Source: Cacconaster sp045599325 (lineage in GTDB: Bacteria; Bacteroidota; Bacteroidia; Bacteroidales; UBA932). From it: DNA of 11,984 bases. The stretch lies in the NCBI GenBank assembly GCA_045599325.1, contig JAZRVT010000002.1:1-11984 (forward strand), in the 5' to 3' direction. The notes under the pieces were generated by a model. That model ran no database searches. It was given only the letters and a program-made list of their open reading frames with translations, and was not told where the DNA came from. Positions 6,063 through 11,984 of the stretch are shown here, in pieces. How positions within the stretch are numbered: position 1 is the stretch's first letter; every line of letters begins with the position of its first letter. The translations under genes were made by a program, and so were the position numbers.

Positions 6063-7130
6063 TTACTCTATTCCGAATTTCATTTTGATCGCCTCCCACT
6101 CGCGCTCCATCTTGTCATACTCCTCCTTCACGAGGAATTCATCCCTGCGCCCGACCCATTCCTTGACCGGCAGCACCACATAGTTCTGCTCCAGCATCCC
6201 TTTCCTGGCGCACCAGAGATATGTCGGCTTCGGGTCGACGGCCCTGACAGAGCCGTCATCATCCCTTACGAGCTTCATTTCGAAAAGCATCCCTATCTGG
6301 GCGTTGGGCACGCTCATATTGGATACGAAGTTGCCGAGCGACCAGACAGTCACAGGGCAGGGAGTGCTTTCCACTGCCTGCACAACGTGAGGGTGGCCGC
6401 CTATGATGGCGTCCACTCCGCACTGGCAGAGGTACTCCGCCCACCACTTCTGGCCCGCGTTGAAATCCAGGTGATACTCCTCGCCCCAGTGGGGCATCGC
6501 AATGATGTAGTCGGCCTTCTGCTCCCTGGCTCTCTCAACCGCTGCTCTGACGCCTGCGGTGTCCATAGTGCTGACCCGGTATGGGGCCGGTACAGGCAGC
6601 CCGTTTGTGCCGTAGGTGAAGTTTATGATGGCAATCCTTATCCCTTTGACAGAGACTGTGAGAGGATATTTTTCCAGTTCTTCGCCTTCGGAACGGTAGA
6701 ACCCCGTGAAAGGGACCCCCATCCGGGAGTAGATGGTGTAGGTGCTGTCCATTCCGGCAAGCCCCTTGTCGCAGATGTGGTTGTTGGCGGCAAGGAAAAG
6801 GTCCACTCCGCTGCGTAGGGTCTCATAGGCGACTGCCGGAGGGGCTGAGAACTGCGGATAGCCTGTATATGGGCGGACACCGACAGGAAATTCCATATTT
6901 GCGACGACGAAGTCGGCCGAGTCGAAGAATGGCCTGACATATTTGAAGCAGTCGGAATAGTCGTATGAACTGTCGGCTGCAGGGTCGGCGCCAGCCCTGA
7001 GCGCTGCAGTGACTTGCGGGTGATGTGACATCACGTCCCCGATGAAAGCGAGCCGGACGGTGTCGGCGCTCTGGGCGCGGGCGGCAAGGCAGGCGGCCAA
7101 GCCTGCGAGCATAATGAGAATCCTCTTCAT
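6063..7130 (-). CDS. CapA family protein (PGA_cap, metallophosphatase fold), exported
   Basis: A 355-residue exported protein of the CapA / poly-gamma-glutamate synthesis family, which has the calcineurin-like metallophosphatase fold. Residues 1-19 are a signal peptide ending ARA before QS, the usual Bacteroidota signal-peptidase I pattern, so it is periplasmic or secreted rather than membrane-bound. Conserved motifs are present in order: GDVM at 31-34, ANMEFP at 77-82, AANNHICDKG at 114-123, MPHWGEEY at 212-219, GGHPHVVQ at 244-251 and WSLGNFV at 263-269. These supply the expected His/Asp/Asn metal ligands. Despite the family name, no capB or capC partner lies here, so a polyglutamate role is not supported. 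A phosphoesterase or other envelope role is possible, and the substrate is unknown. It leads a two-gene unit with phoH and diverges from gcvT across a 67-nt AT-rich gap. Confidence 0.92.
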   Translation of the reverse strand: MKRILIMLAGLAACLAARAQSADTVRLAFIGDVMSHHPQVTAALRAGADPAADSSYDYSDCFKYVRPFFDSADFVVANMEFPVGVRPYTGYPQFSAPPAVAYETLRSGVDLFLAANNHICDKGLAGMDSTYTIYSRMGVPFTGFYRSEGEELEKYPLTVSVKGIRIAIINFTYGTNGLPVPAPYRVSTMDTAGVRAAVERAREQKADYIIAMPHWGEEYHLDFNAGQKWWAEYLCQCGVDAIIGGHPHVVQAVESTPCPVTVWSLGNFVSNMSVPNAQIGMLFEMKLVRDDDGSVRAVDPKPTYLWCARKGMLEQNYVVLPVKEWVGRRDEFLVKEEYDKMEREWEAIKMKFGIE

Positions 7131-7138
7131 TTCAGATG

Positions 7139-7146
7139 TAAAGATA
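7139..7146 (-). promoter_or_regulatory. Weak -7-like element for the CapA-phoH unit
   Basis: TATCTTTA on the minus strand (7146 down to 7139) matches TAnnTTTG at all but the last base. It ends only 8 nt before ATG 7130, which is close for a promoter with an untranslated leader. No TTTG-like -33 element is seen at the expected spacing. This is a candidate only. Confidence 0.3.
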
Positions 7147-7167
7147 CTATTTTTCTAACTTTTATGC

Positions 7168-7175
7168 TATCTTTG
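7168..7175 (+). promoter_or_regulatory. -7 promoter element for gcvT
   Basis: TATCTTTG is an exact match to the Bacteroidota consensus TAnnTTTG and lies 22 nt before ATG 7198 in an AT-rich gap. A -33 TTTG is not evident at 19-21 nt upstream. The inferred start near 7182 leaves a leader of about 16 nt, with no Shine-Dalgarno sequence. Confidence 0.6.
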
Positions 7176-7197
7176 TAGAATTAGCGAACAATACTCT

Positions 7198-8304
7198 ATG
7201 AAGAACACCGTTTTTACAGAAAAGCACATCGCGCTGGGTGCGAAGATGGCTCCGTTTGCAGGCTTCAATATGCCTATTCAGTATACAAGCATCAATGAAG
7301 AGCACGCCTGTGTCCGTGAAGGCGTCGGCGTTTTCGACGTTTCACATATGGGTGAGATCTGGGTCACCGGCCCCAAGGCTCTCCCGTTCCTCCAGTATGT
7401 CTCCTCAAACGATGTTTCAGTGCTTTTCCCGGGCAAGGCGCAGTACACCTGCTTCCCTAACGGCAAAGGCGGCATCGTGGATGACTTCATCGTCTATTGC
7501 TTCAGCACGGAGAAATATCTCCTCGCAGTGAACGCCGCCAATATCGAGAAGGACTGGAACCATCTCTGCAGCTTCGCCCCTTGCTTCGGGCTGGAGATCG
7601 GGAAGGACCTCGTGAACGCCTCTGACCAGACCTGCCAGCTAGCAATCCAGGGCCCGAAGGCCCTCGAGGTGATGCAGAAGCTCTGCAAGGAGGATATCGT
7701 TTCTATGGAATACTATACTTTCAAGCAGATTGAAGTGGCAGGCATCCCTGACGCAATCTTCTCCACCACAGGTTATACCGGCAGCGGTGGATGCGAGGTG
7801 TATGTCCCTAACGAATACGGCGACCAGCTCTGGAATGCAGTGTTCGAGGCAGGCGCAGAATTCGGCATAAAGCCTATCGGCCTCGGCGCACGCGACACTC
7901 TCCGTCTTGAAATGGGATTCTGCCTCTATGGCAACGATATCGACGACACCACCTCACCTCTCGAGGCAGGCCTCGGCTGGATCACCAAGTTCAACGACGT
8001 GAAGGGTGACTTTGTGGACAAGCAGTATCTCCTCGACCAGAAGGCTGCCGGCATCAAGCGCAAACTCGTCGGCTTCGAGCTCGTCGACCGCGGCATCGCA
8101 CGCCACGAGATGCCTGTCTGCGACGCGGCAGGAAACAGAATCGGCCACGTCACCTCAGGTACAATGGGTCCGACCGTCAAGAAAGCAGTTGGCATGGGTT
8201 ATGTAGATGTGCCTTACAACAAAGTTGGCAGCGAGATTTTCATAGAGGTTCGCGGAAAGCTCCTGAAGGCAGTCGTTGTCAAGACACCGTTCTACAAGAA
8301 ATAG
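7198..8304 (+). CDS. gcvT: Aminomethyltransferase (glycine cleavage system T protein)
   Basis: A 368-residue T protein of the glycine cleavage system. It moves the aminomethyl group of lipoyl-H protein to tetrahydrofolate, giving 5,10-methylene-THF and ammonia, in the cytoplasm. Length and motifs are typical: FAGFNMPIQY at 20-29, VFDVSHMGE at 45-53, GGIVDD at 91-96 with the conserved catalytic Asp of the pair 95/96, TGYTGSGGCE at 191-200, ARDTLRLEMG at 231-240, SPLEAGLGW at 253-261 and SGTMGP at 320-325. The C-terminal barrel domain is complete. The genes for the H and P proteins are not adjacent, so the system is dispersed in this genome. The gene is followed after 2 nt by the M28-TonB_C gene, so the two probably share a transcript. 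A folate-binding YgfZ paralogue is less likely because the full GcvT motif set is present. Confidence 0.97.
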   Translation: MKNTVFTEKHIALGAKMAPFAGFNMPIQYTSINEEHACVREGVGVFDVSHMGEIWVTGPKALPFLQYVSSNDVSVLFPGKAQYTCFPNGKGGIVDDFIVYCFSTEKYLLAVNAANIEKDWNHLCSFAPCFGLEIGKDLVNASDQTCQLAIQGPKALEVMQKLCKEDIVSMEYYTFKQIEVAGIPDAIFSTTGYTGSGGCEVYVPNEYGDQLWNAVFEAGAEFGIKPIGLGARDTLRLEMGFCLYGNDIDDTTSPLEAGLGWITKFNDVKGDFVDKQYLLDQKAAGIKRKLVGFELVDRGIARHEMPVCDAAGNRIGHVTSGTMGPTVKKAVGMGYVDVPYNKVGSEIFIEVRGKLLKAVVVKTPFYKK

Positions 8305-8306
8305 CA

Positions 8307-9620
8307 TTGAAAAGAACATCATTCTTTCTGATTACAATGTTCTGTGCGGTGAATCTCGCCGCACAGAATTTTAATGTGGCCACGTCACTGCGTCGCCACG
8401 TGGACAGGCTCTGCTCCGAGGAGTTCTCCGGAAGGAAGGCGGGCACAGAGGGCGAGCGCAAGGCCGCTTCGTATATCTTTGACGCTCTCGAGGAGGCCGG
8501 GGCTGTTATGCTGACCGACAGGGGAGGCCAGGATTTCAAAATCGTAAACGGCGATCAGGAGATTGCCTCTATGAACATCGTAGGCATTGTCGAGGGATAT
8601 GACGAGAATCTGCGCGGCGAGTATATAGTGGTCGGGGCCCATATGGACCATATGGGAGTCAATCCGCTGACAGTCAACGGCAGGAAGACCACGCAGCTCT
8701 ATCCGGGGGCGGATGCCAACGCTTCCGGAGTGGCTATGATGATAGAACTCGCGAAGCTTGTACGCGACAACTCCTGGATGTTCCCTCGATCAGTGATCTT
8801 CGTCGCTTTCGGTGCAGCGGAGTGCGGCCTTGCCGGTTCCTGGTATTTCGCCAACCGAGCCTTTGAGCAGATCGGCCAGGTGAAAGCTATGGTCAATCTC
8901 GATATGATAGGCCGCGGCGACGAGAAGAATCCTTTCCAGGTCTTTTCCCAGATGGCTCCCGGGGATTTCGATTATCTGATTGCCAGGACGATGGAGGAAC
9001 CTGTCGGACAGGCACCCGTATTCGCTGCATCTGTACTTGCGGCGTCGGATTACCTTCCGTTCTATGAAAAGAAGATACCTGTGGCCCATTTCACCACTGG
9101 AATGACAAGGGAGTACCAGACCGTACGGGACGTACCGTCCCTCGTCCTCTACGACAGGATGGAGAACGAGTGCTGTTTCATATACCATTTCCTCAAGGTC
9201 CTTGCATCACAGGAGGATATCCCTGCCATCGGCTCCGCTCAGAGCGGAAAGATGGGCGAGGAGAGGGTATATTCGCCATCCGAATGTGACGTGCGCCCTC
9301 AGTTCTTCCACTCTGACGAGCGCCATTTCCTCGAAAGCTGGGTCTACAAGTACCAGAGATATCCGAAGGCTGCGGTCGAGCATAACATCAAGGGAACCGT
9401 GCTGGTCAGCTTCATTGTCGAGAAAGACGGCAGTGTCACGAACGTGCAGATAGAGCGCGGTGTCGACGAGCTCCTTGACGACGAGGCGATAAGGGTCATT
9501 TCAGTCTCCCCTAAGTGGATTCCGGGGCAGGTGAAGGGTTCCAAGGTCCGCACGCGCATCACAATTCCGGTGGAATTCCGTCTTGCAAAGGATTCAGGGG
9601 GCTTCAAGCTTCGAAAATAA
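8307..9620 (+). CDS. Exported M28-family peptidase domain fused to a TonB C-terminal domain; M28 site degenerate
   Basis: A 437-residue exported protein starting at TTG 2 nt after the gcvT stop. TTG is preferred because residues 1-19 then form a signal peptide (KR, hydrophobic core, AA before QN). The next in-frame ATG, codon 11, would leave no charged n-region. Residues ~25-300 are an M28 zinc aminopeptidase domain: EFSGRKAGTEGERKAA at 39-54, AHMDH at 111-115, PGADANASG at 133-141, GAAECGLAGS at 169-178 and NLDMIGRG at 197-204. His112, Asp136, Glu172 and Asp199 match metal ligands. The usual catalytic Glu (E of the EE pair) is Ala171, and the usual last His ligand (motif YHTPRDT) is Gln271 in EYQTVRD. 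Residues ~348-427 are a TonB_C domain: YPKAAVEHNIKGTVLVSF, DGSVTNVQI, LDDEAI, WIPG and IPVEF. Hydrolysis is doubtful; substrate binding or a scaffold role is an alternative. It lacks an obvious uncleaved TonB-type membrane anchor. Confidence 0.88.
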   Translation: MKRTSFFLITMFCAVNLAAQNFNVATSLRRHVDRLCSEEFSGRKAGTEGERKAASYIFDALEEAGAVMLTDRGGQDFKIVNGDQEIASMNIVGIVEGYDENLRGEYIVVGAHMDHMGVNPLTVNGRKTTQLYPGADANASGVAMMIELAKLVRDNSWMFPRSVIFVAFGAAECGLAGSWYFANRAFEQIGQVKAMVNLDMIGRGDEKNPFQVFSQMAPGDFDYLIARTMEEPVGQAPVFAASVLAASDYLPFYEKKIPVAHFTTGMTREYQTVRDVPSLVLYDRMENECCFIYHFLKVLASQEDIPAIGSAQSGKMGEERVYSPSECDVRPQFFHSDERHFLESWVYKYQRYPKAAVEHNIKGTVLVSFIVEKDGSVTNVQIERGVDELLDDEAIRVISVSPKWIPGQVKGSKVRTRITIPVEFRLAKDSGGFKLRK

Positions 9621-9631
9621 AGAGTAATGCT

Positions 9632-9639
9632 TATATTTG
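9632..9639 (+). promoter_or_regulatory. -7 promoter element for leuS
   Basis: TATATTTG is an exact TAnnTTTG match, 12 nt after the preceding gene stop and 21 nt before ATG 9661. Only a weak -33 candidate (TTCG at 9610-9613, 18 nt upstream) is seen. leuS may thus have its own promoter besides read-through from gcvT. Confidence 0.55.
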
Positions 9640-9661
9640 CAGTTTCAAAGAAACTGGCAAA
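9636..9661. repeat. Inverted repeat from the leuS -7 element to its start codon
   Basis: TTTGCAGTTTC (9636-9646), an AAA spacer and GAAACTGGCAAA (9650-9661) form an 11-bp inverted repeat with one bulged G (9656 or 9657). It covers the end of the -7 element, the likely transcript start and the A of the start codon. It may be an operator. No T-run follows, so it is not a terminator for the upstream gene. Confidence 0.5.
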
Positions 9662-11984
9662 TGGATTACAATTTCATCGAGATCGAAAAGAAGTGGCAGG
9701 CCTACTGGGCGGAGCACCACACATTTGAAACAAAGACTGACCCTTCAAAACCTAAATACTATGTCCTGGATATGTTCCCGTATCCTTCAGGAGCGGGCCT
9801 TCACGTCGGACATCCGCTGGGTTACATAGCAAGCGACATCTACAGCCGCTACAAGCGTCTCAGGGGCTTCAATGTGCTTCATCCTATGGGATATGACGCG
9901 TTCGGTCTCCCTGCCGAGCAGTATGCCAACCAGACAGGCCAGCACCCTGCAAAGACCACAGAGCAGAATGTGGCCCGCTACCGTCAGCAGATGGACCGCA
10001 TCGGCTTCAGCTATGACTGGTCACGCGAGGTCAGGACCTGCGACCCTGACTACTACAAGTGGACACAGTGGGCTTTCCTGCAGATGTTCAACCACTGGTA
10101 TAATCCTGATACCCAGAAGGCTGAGCCGATTGAAACTCTGATTGACAAATTCAGGGCTGAAGGCAGGTGGGACAATCTCTCCGAGAAGGAGCAGTCCGAT
10201 CTCCTGATGGATTACCGCATCGCATATCAGGGTGAGACAGCAGTCAACTGGTGCCCTCAGCTTGGAACCGTACTCGCGAATGACGAGGTCAAGGAAGGCC
10301 TTTCCGTACGCGGCGGATATCCTGTGGAGCAGAAGATGATGAAGCAGTGGCAGCTGCGCGTCTCAGCATACGCCGAGCGCCTTCTTGCCGGACTCGACGA
10401 GATTGACTGGACCGATTCCCTCAAGGAGATGCAGCGCAACTGGATCGGCAAGAGCCAGGGCGCCGAAATGGTCTTCAAAGTATATAACGGTGACCAGGAG
10501 TATGAGATGACAATCTTCACTACCCGCGCCGACACAGTGTTCGGAGTCACCTTTATGGTGCTTGCGCCCGAGAGCGAGTGGGTCTCGAAGCTGACCGCTC
10601 CGGAGCAGAAAGAGGCTGTCGAGGAGTATCTCGCAATGGCGAAGAAGAAGACAGAGCGCGAGCGTATCGCCGAGACCCGCAAGGTCACCGGTGTCTTCAG
10701 CGGCTCCTACGCAGTCAACCCTCTCACTGGCGACCGTGTTCCGGTCTGGATTTCAGAATATGTGCTTGCAGGCTATGGTACAGGTGCCATTATGGCGGTC
10801 CCTGCCCACGACAGCCGCGACTATGCATTTGCAAAGACCTTCAATCTCCCTATAATCCCGCTCATAGAGGGCTGCGACGTCTCCGAGGAGAGCTTTGATG
10901 CGAAGGAGGGCGTGATGTGCAATTCCGGCTTCCTTACCGGAATGACCGTCAAGGAGGCTATCCCTGCAGCGATCGACTATATCGAGAGCAATGGGCTCGG
11001 CCGCCGCAAGGTCAACTACCGCCTTCGTGACGCTATCTTCAGCCGCCAGCGCTACTGGGGCGAACCGTTCCCGATCTACTACAAGGACGGAATACCTATG
11101 CCGGTCGATGAGGCGGACCTTCCGCTTCAGCTGCCTGAGGTTGACAAATATCTCCCTACAGAGACAGGCGAACCTCCATTGGCACGCGCAAAGGACTGGA
11201 CATACAAGGGATATCCTCTCGAGACCAGCACTATGCCGGGCTTCGCCGGCAGCAGCGCATACTATCTCCGCTATATGGACCCTCACAATGACGAGGCTCT
11301 CGTCAGCCGTGAGGCGGATGAGTACTGGCGCAGCGTCGACCTCTATATCGGAGGTACCGAGCACGCTACAGGGCACCTCATCTATTCCCGCTTCTGGAAC
11401 AAGTTCCTCTGCGACCTCGGATATGTCTGCGAGCAGGAACCGTTCCGCAAGCTCATCAACCAGGGAATGATCCAGGGCAGGAGCAGTTTCGTATACAGAA
11501 TCAAGAACACCAACACATTTGTCTCCTGCGGCCTCAAGGAGCAGTACGACACCACCGAGATCCACGTGGACGTCAATATAGTCAGCAACGACCGTCTCGA
11601 CATCGAAGCGTTCAAGGCCTGGCGTCCTGATTTCGAAAATGCTGAGTTCATCCTCGAGAACGGCGAGTACATCTGCGGATACGCCGTGGAGAAGATGAGC
11701 AAGTCGATGTACAATGTGGTCAACCCTGACAATGTCTGTGAACGCTACGGAGCCGACACCCTCAGGATGTACGAGATGTTCCTCGGCCCGCTCGAGCAGT
11801 CCAAGCCTTGGGACACCAAGGGCATCGACGGCGTGCACAGATTCCTCCGCAAGCTCTGGAAGACCTATTTCGACGGCGAAGAGCTCGCAGTTACAGATGA
11901 AAAGGCCACTCCTGCCGAACTCAAGGCCCTCCACAAACTGATTGGAAAGGCCGCCGACGACATCGAGCACTTCTCATTCAACAC
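9661..11984 (+). CDS. leuS: Leucyl-tRNA synthetase, N-terminal ~774 residues (3' end outside window)
   Basis: A class I aminoacyl-tRNA synthetase that charges tRNA-Leu with leucine and edits mischarged products. The frame stays open to the window end after 774 codons; full-length relatives run about 900-950 residues, so the end of the anticodon-binding and C-terminal domains is missing. The HIGH motif is HVGH at 48-51 after MFPYPSGAGL. The CP1 editing domain carries TTRADT at 287-292 and GTGAIMAVPAHDSRD at 373-387, with Asp384 matching the editing-site Asp. RQRYWGEPFP, GSSAYYLRYMDP and HATGHLIYSRFW follow. KMSKS is at 678-682. A segment near 148-184, between FNHWY and the YRIAYQ...VNWC stretch, is an insertion I recall as usual for Bacteroidota LeuRS. 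Both catalytic signatures and the editing motifs are intact. It is preceded by its own -7 element and an inverted repeat reaching the start codon, and lies 40 nt after the M28-TonB_C gene. Confidence 0.97.
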   Translation, partial: MDYNFIEIEKKWQAYWAEHHTFETKTDPSKPKYYVLDMFPYPSGAGLHVGHPLGYIASDIYSRYKRLRGFNVLHPMGYDAFGLPAEQYANQTGQHPAKTTEQNVARYRQQMDRIGFSYDWSREVRTCDPDYYKWTQWAFLQMFNHWYNPDTQKAEPIETLIDKFRAEGRWDNLSEKEQSDLLMDYRIAYQGETAVNWCPQLGTVLANDEVKEGLSVRGGYPVEQKMMKQWQLRVSAYAERLLAGLDEIDWTDSLKEMQRNWIGKSQGAEMVFKVYNGDQEYEMTIFTTRADTVFGVTFMVLAPESEWVSKLTAPEQKEAVEEYLAMAKKKTERERIAETRKVTGVFSGSYAVNPLTGDRVPVWISEYVLAGYGTGAIMAVPAHDSRDYAFAKTFNLPIIPLIEGCDVSEESFDAKEGVMCNSGFLTGMTVKEAIPAAIDYIESNGLGRRKVNYRLRDAIFSRQRYWGEPFPIYYKDGIPMPVDEADLPLQLPEVDKYLPTETGEPPLARAKDWTYKGYPLETSTMPGFAGSSAYYLRYMDPHNDEALVSREADEYWRSVDLYIGGTEHATGHLIYSRFWNKFLCDLGYVCEQEPFRKLINQGMIQGRSSFVYRIKNTNTFVSCGLKEQYDTTEIHVDVNIVSNDRLDIEAFKAWRPDFENAEFILENGEYICGYAVEKMSKSMYNVVNPDNVCERYGADTLRMYEMFLGPLEQSKPWDTKGIDGVHRFLRKLWKTYFDGEELAVTDEKATPAELKALHKLIGKAADDIEHFSFN

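Noticed and set aside
5970..6818. 282-codon open frame on the plus strand
   Set aside because: It is antisense to the CapA-like and phoH genes, both clear family members. The translation is rich in His, Pro and Arg without any motif.
7139..7175. Second symmetric divergent promoter between the CapA-like gene and gcvT
   Set aside because: TATCTTT elements face away from each other, but the spacing differs from the 4058-4093 case. The -33 elements are missing, and the minus-strand copy is too close to its start codon.
9641..9655. AGTTTC-AAA-GAAACT as a terminator for the M28-TonB_C gene
   Set aside because: The stem is short and AT-rich with no T-run after it, and it lies downstream of a -7 element. 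A regulatory role at leuS fits better.
10753..11970. 405-codon open frame on the minus strand
   Set aside because: It lies wholly antisense to leuS, which has all expected motifs. Its translation shows no recognisable domain or signal, so it follows from the codon usage of leuS.
1..11984. CRISPR arrays, tRNA or rRNA genes, insertion sequences, prophage or defence genes
   Set aside because: No spaced direct repeats, cloverleaf sequences, transposase or phage motifs are visible. All gaps are 112 nt or shorter and have been examined.

Overview
The window reads as chromosome of a member of the Bacteroidota, most likely order Bacteroidales. The grounds are promoter-like TAnnTTTG elements in the intergenic gaps, no clear Shine-Dalgarno sequences, a lipoprotein with a PKD/Ig-like region and a FISUMP domain behind an acidic export-type signal, a Tat signal of the NRRDFLK type, and a leucyl-tRNA synthetase with a Bacteroidota-like insertion. 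Coding DNA is moderately GC-rich and the promoter gaps are AT-rich. Family or genus cannot be settled from this window. I see no phage, insertion sequence, CRISPR array, rRNA or tRNA.

Layout. Bases 1-1212 (+): the 3' end of a class I fumarase gene, then a secreted, cysteine-rich alpha/beta hydrolase 8 nt downstream. Bases 1213-1324: a convergent gap with a strong bidirectional terminator and a second small hairpin. Bases 1325-4026 (-): a two-gene unit, apbE (FAD:protein FMN transferase lipoprotein) followed by a Tat-exported N-acyl-D-amino-acid deacylase-type amidohydrolase, overlapping by 4 nt (ATGA). Bases 4027-4111: a divergent gap with two nearly perfectly superimposed promoter candidates and an 18-nt inverted repeat. 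Bases 4112-5137 (+): a FISUMP-domain lipoprotein that probably reaches the cell surface. Its 3' end overlaps the next gene by 32 nt. Bases 5106-7130 (-): a CapA-like metallophosphatase-fold protein followed 6 nt later by phoH (YbeZ-type ATPase). Bases 7131-7197: a divergent AT-rich promoter gap. Bases 7198-9620 (+): gcvT and, 2 nt later, a TTG-started exported protein joining an M28 peptidase domain to a TonB C-terminal domain. Bases 9661-11984 (+): leuS, cut off by the window end.

Most genes are housekeeping or common envelope functions: central metabolism (fumarase, GcvT), translation (LeuRS), RNA or stress ATPase (PhoH), periplasmic flavinylation (ApbE) and exported hydrolases. No multi-gene defence system, biosynthetic cluster or other clearly new system is visible. 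The most unusual items are (1) the M28-TonB_C fusion, whose M28 part lacks the expected general-base Glu (Ala171) and the expected last metal-ligand His (Gln271), so it looks like a pseudo-peptidase; (2) the symmetric divergent promoter between apbE and the FISUMP gene; and (3) inverted repeats lying between the -7 element and the start codon of two genes.
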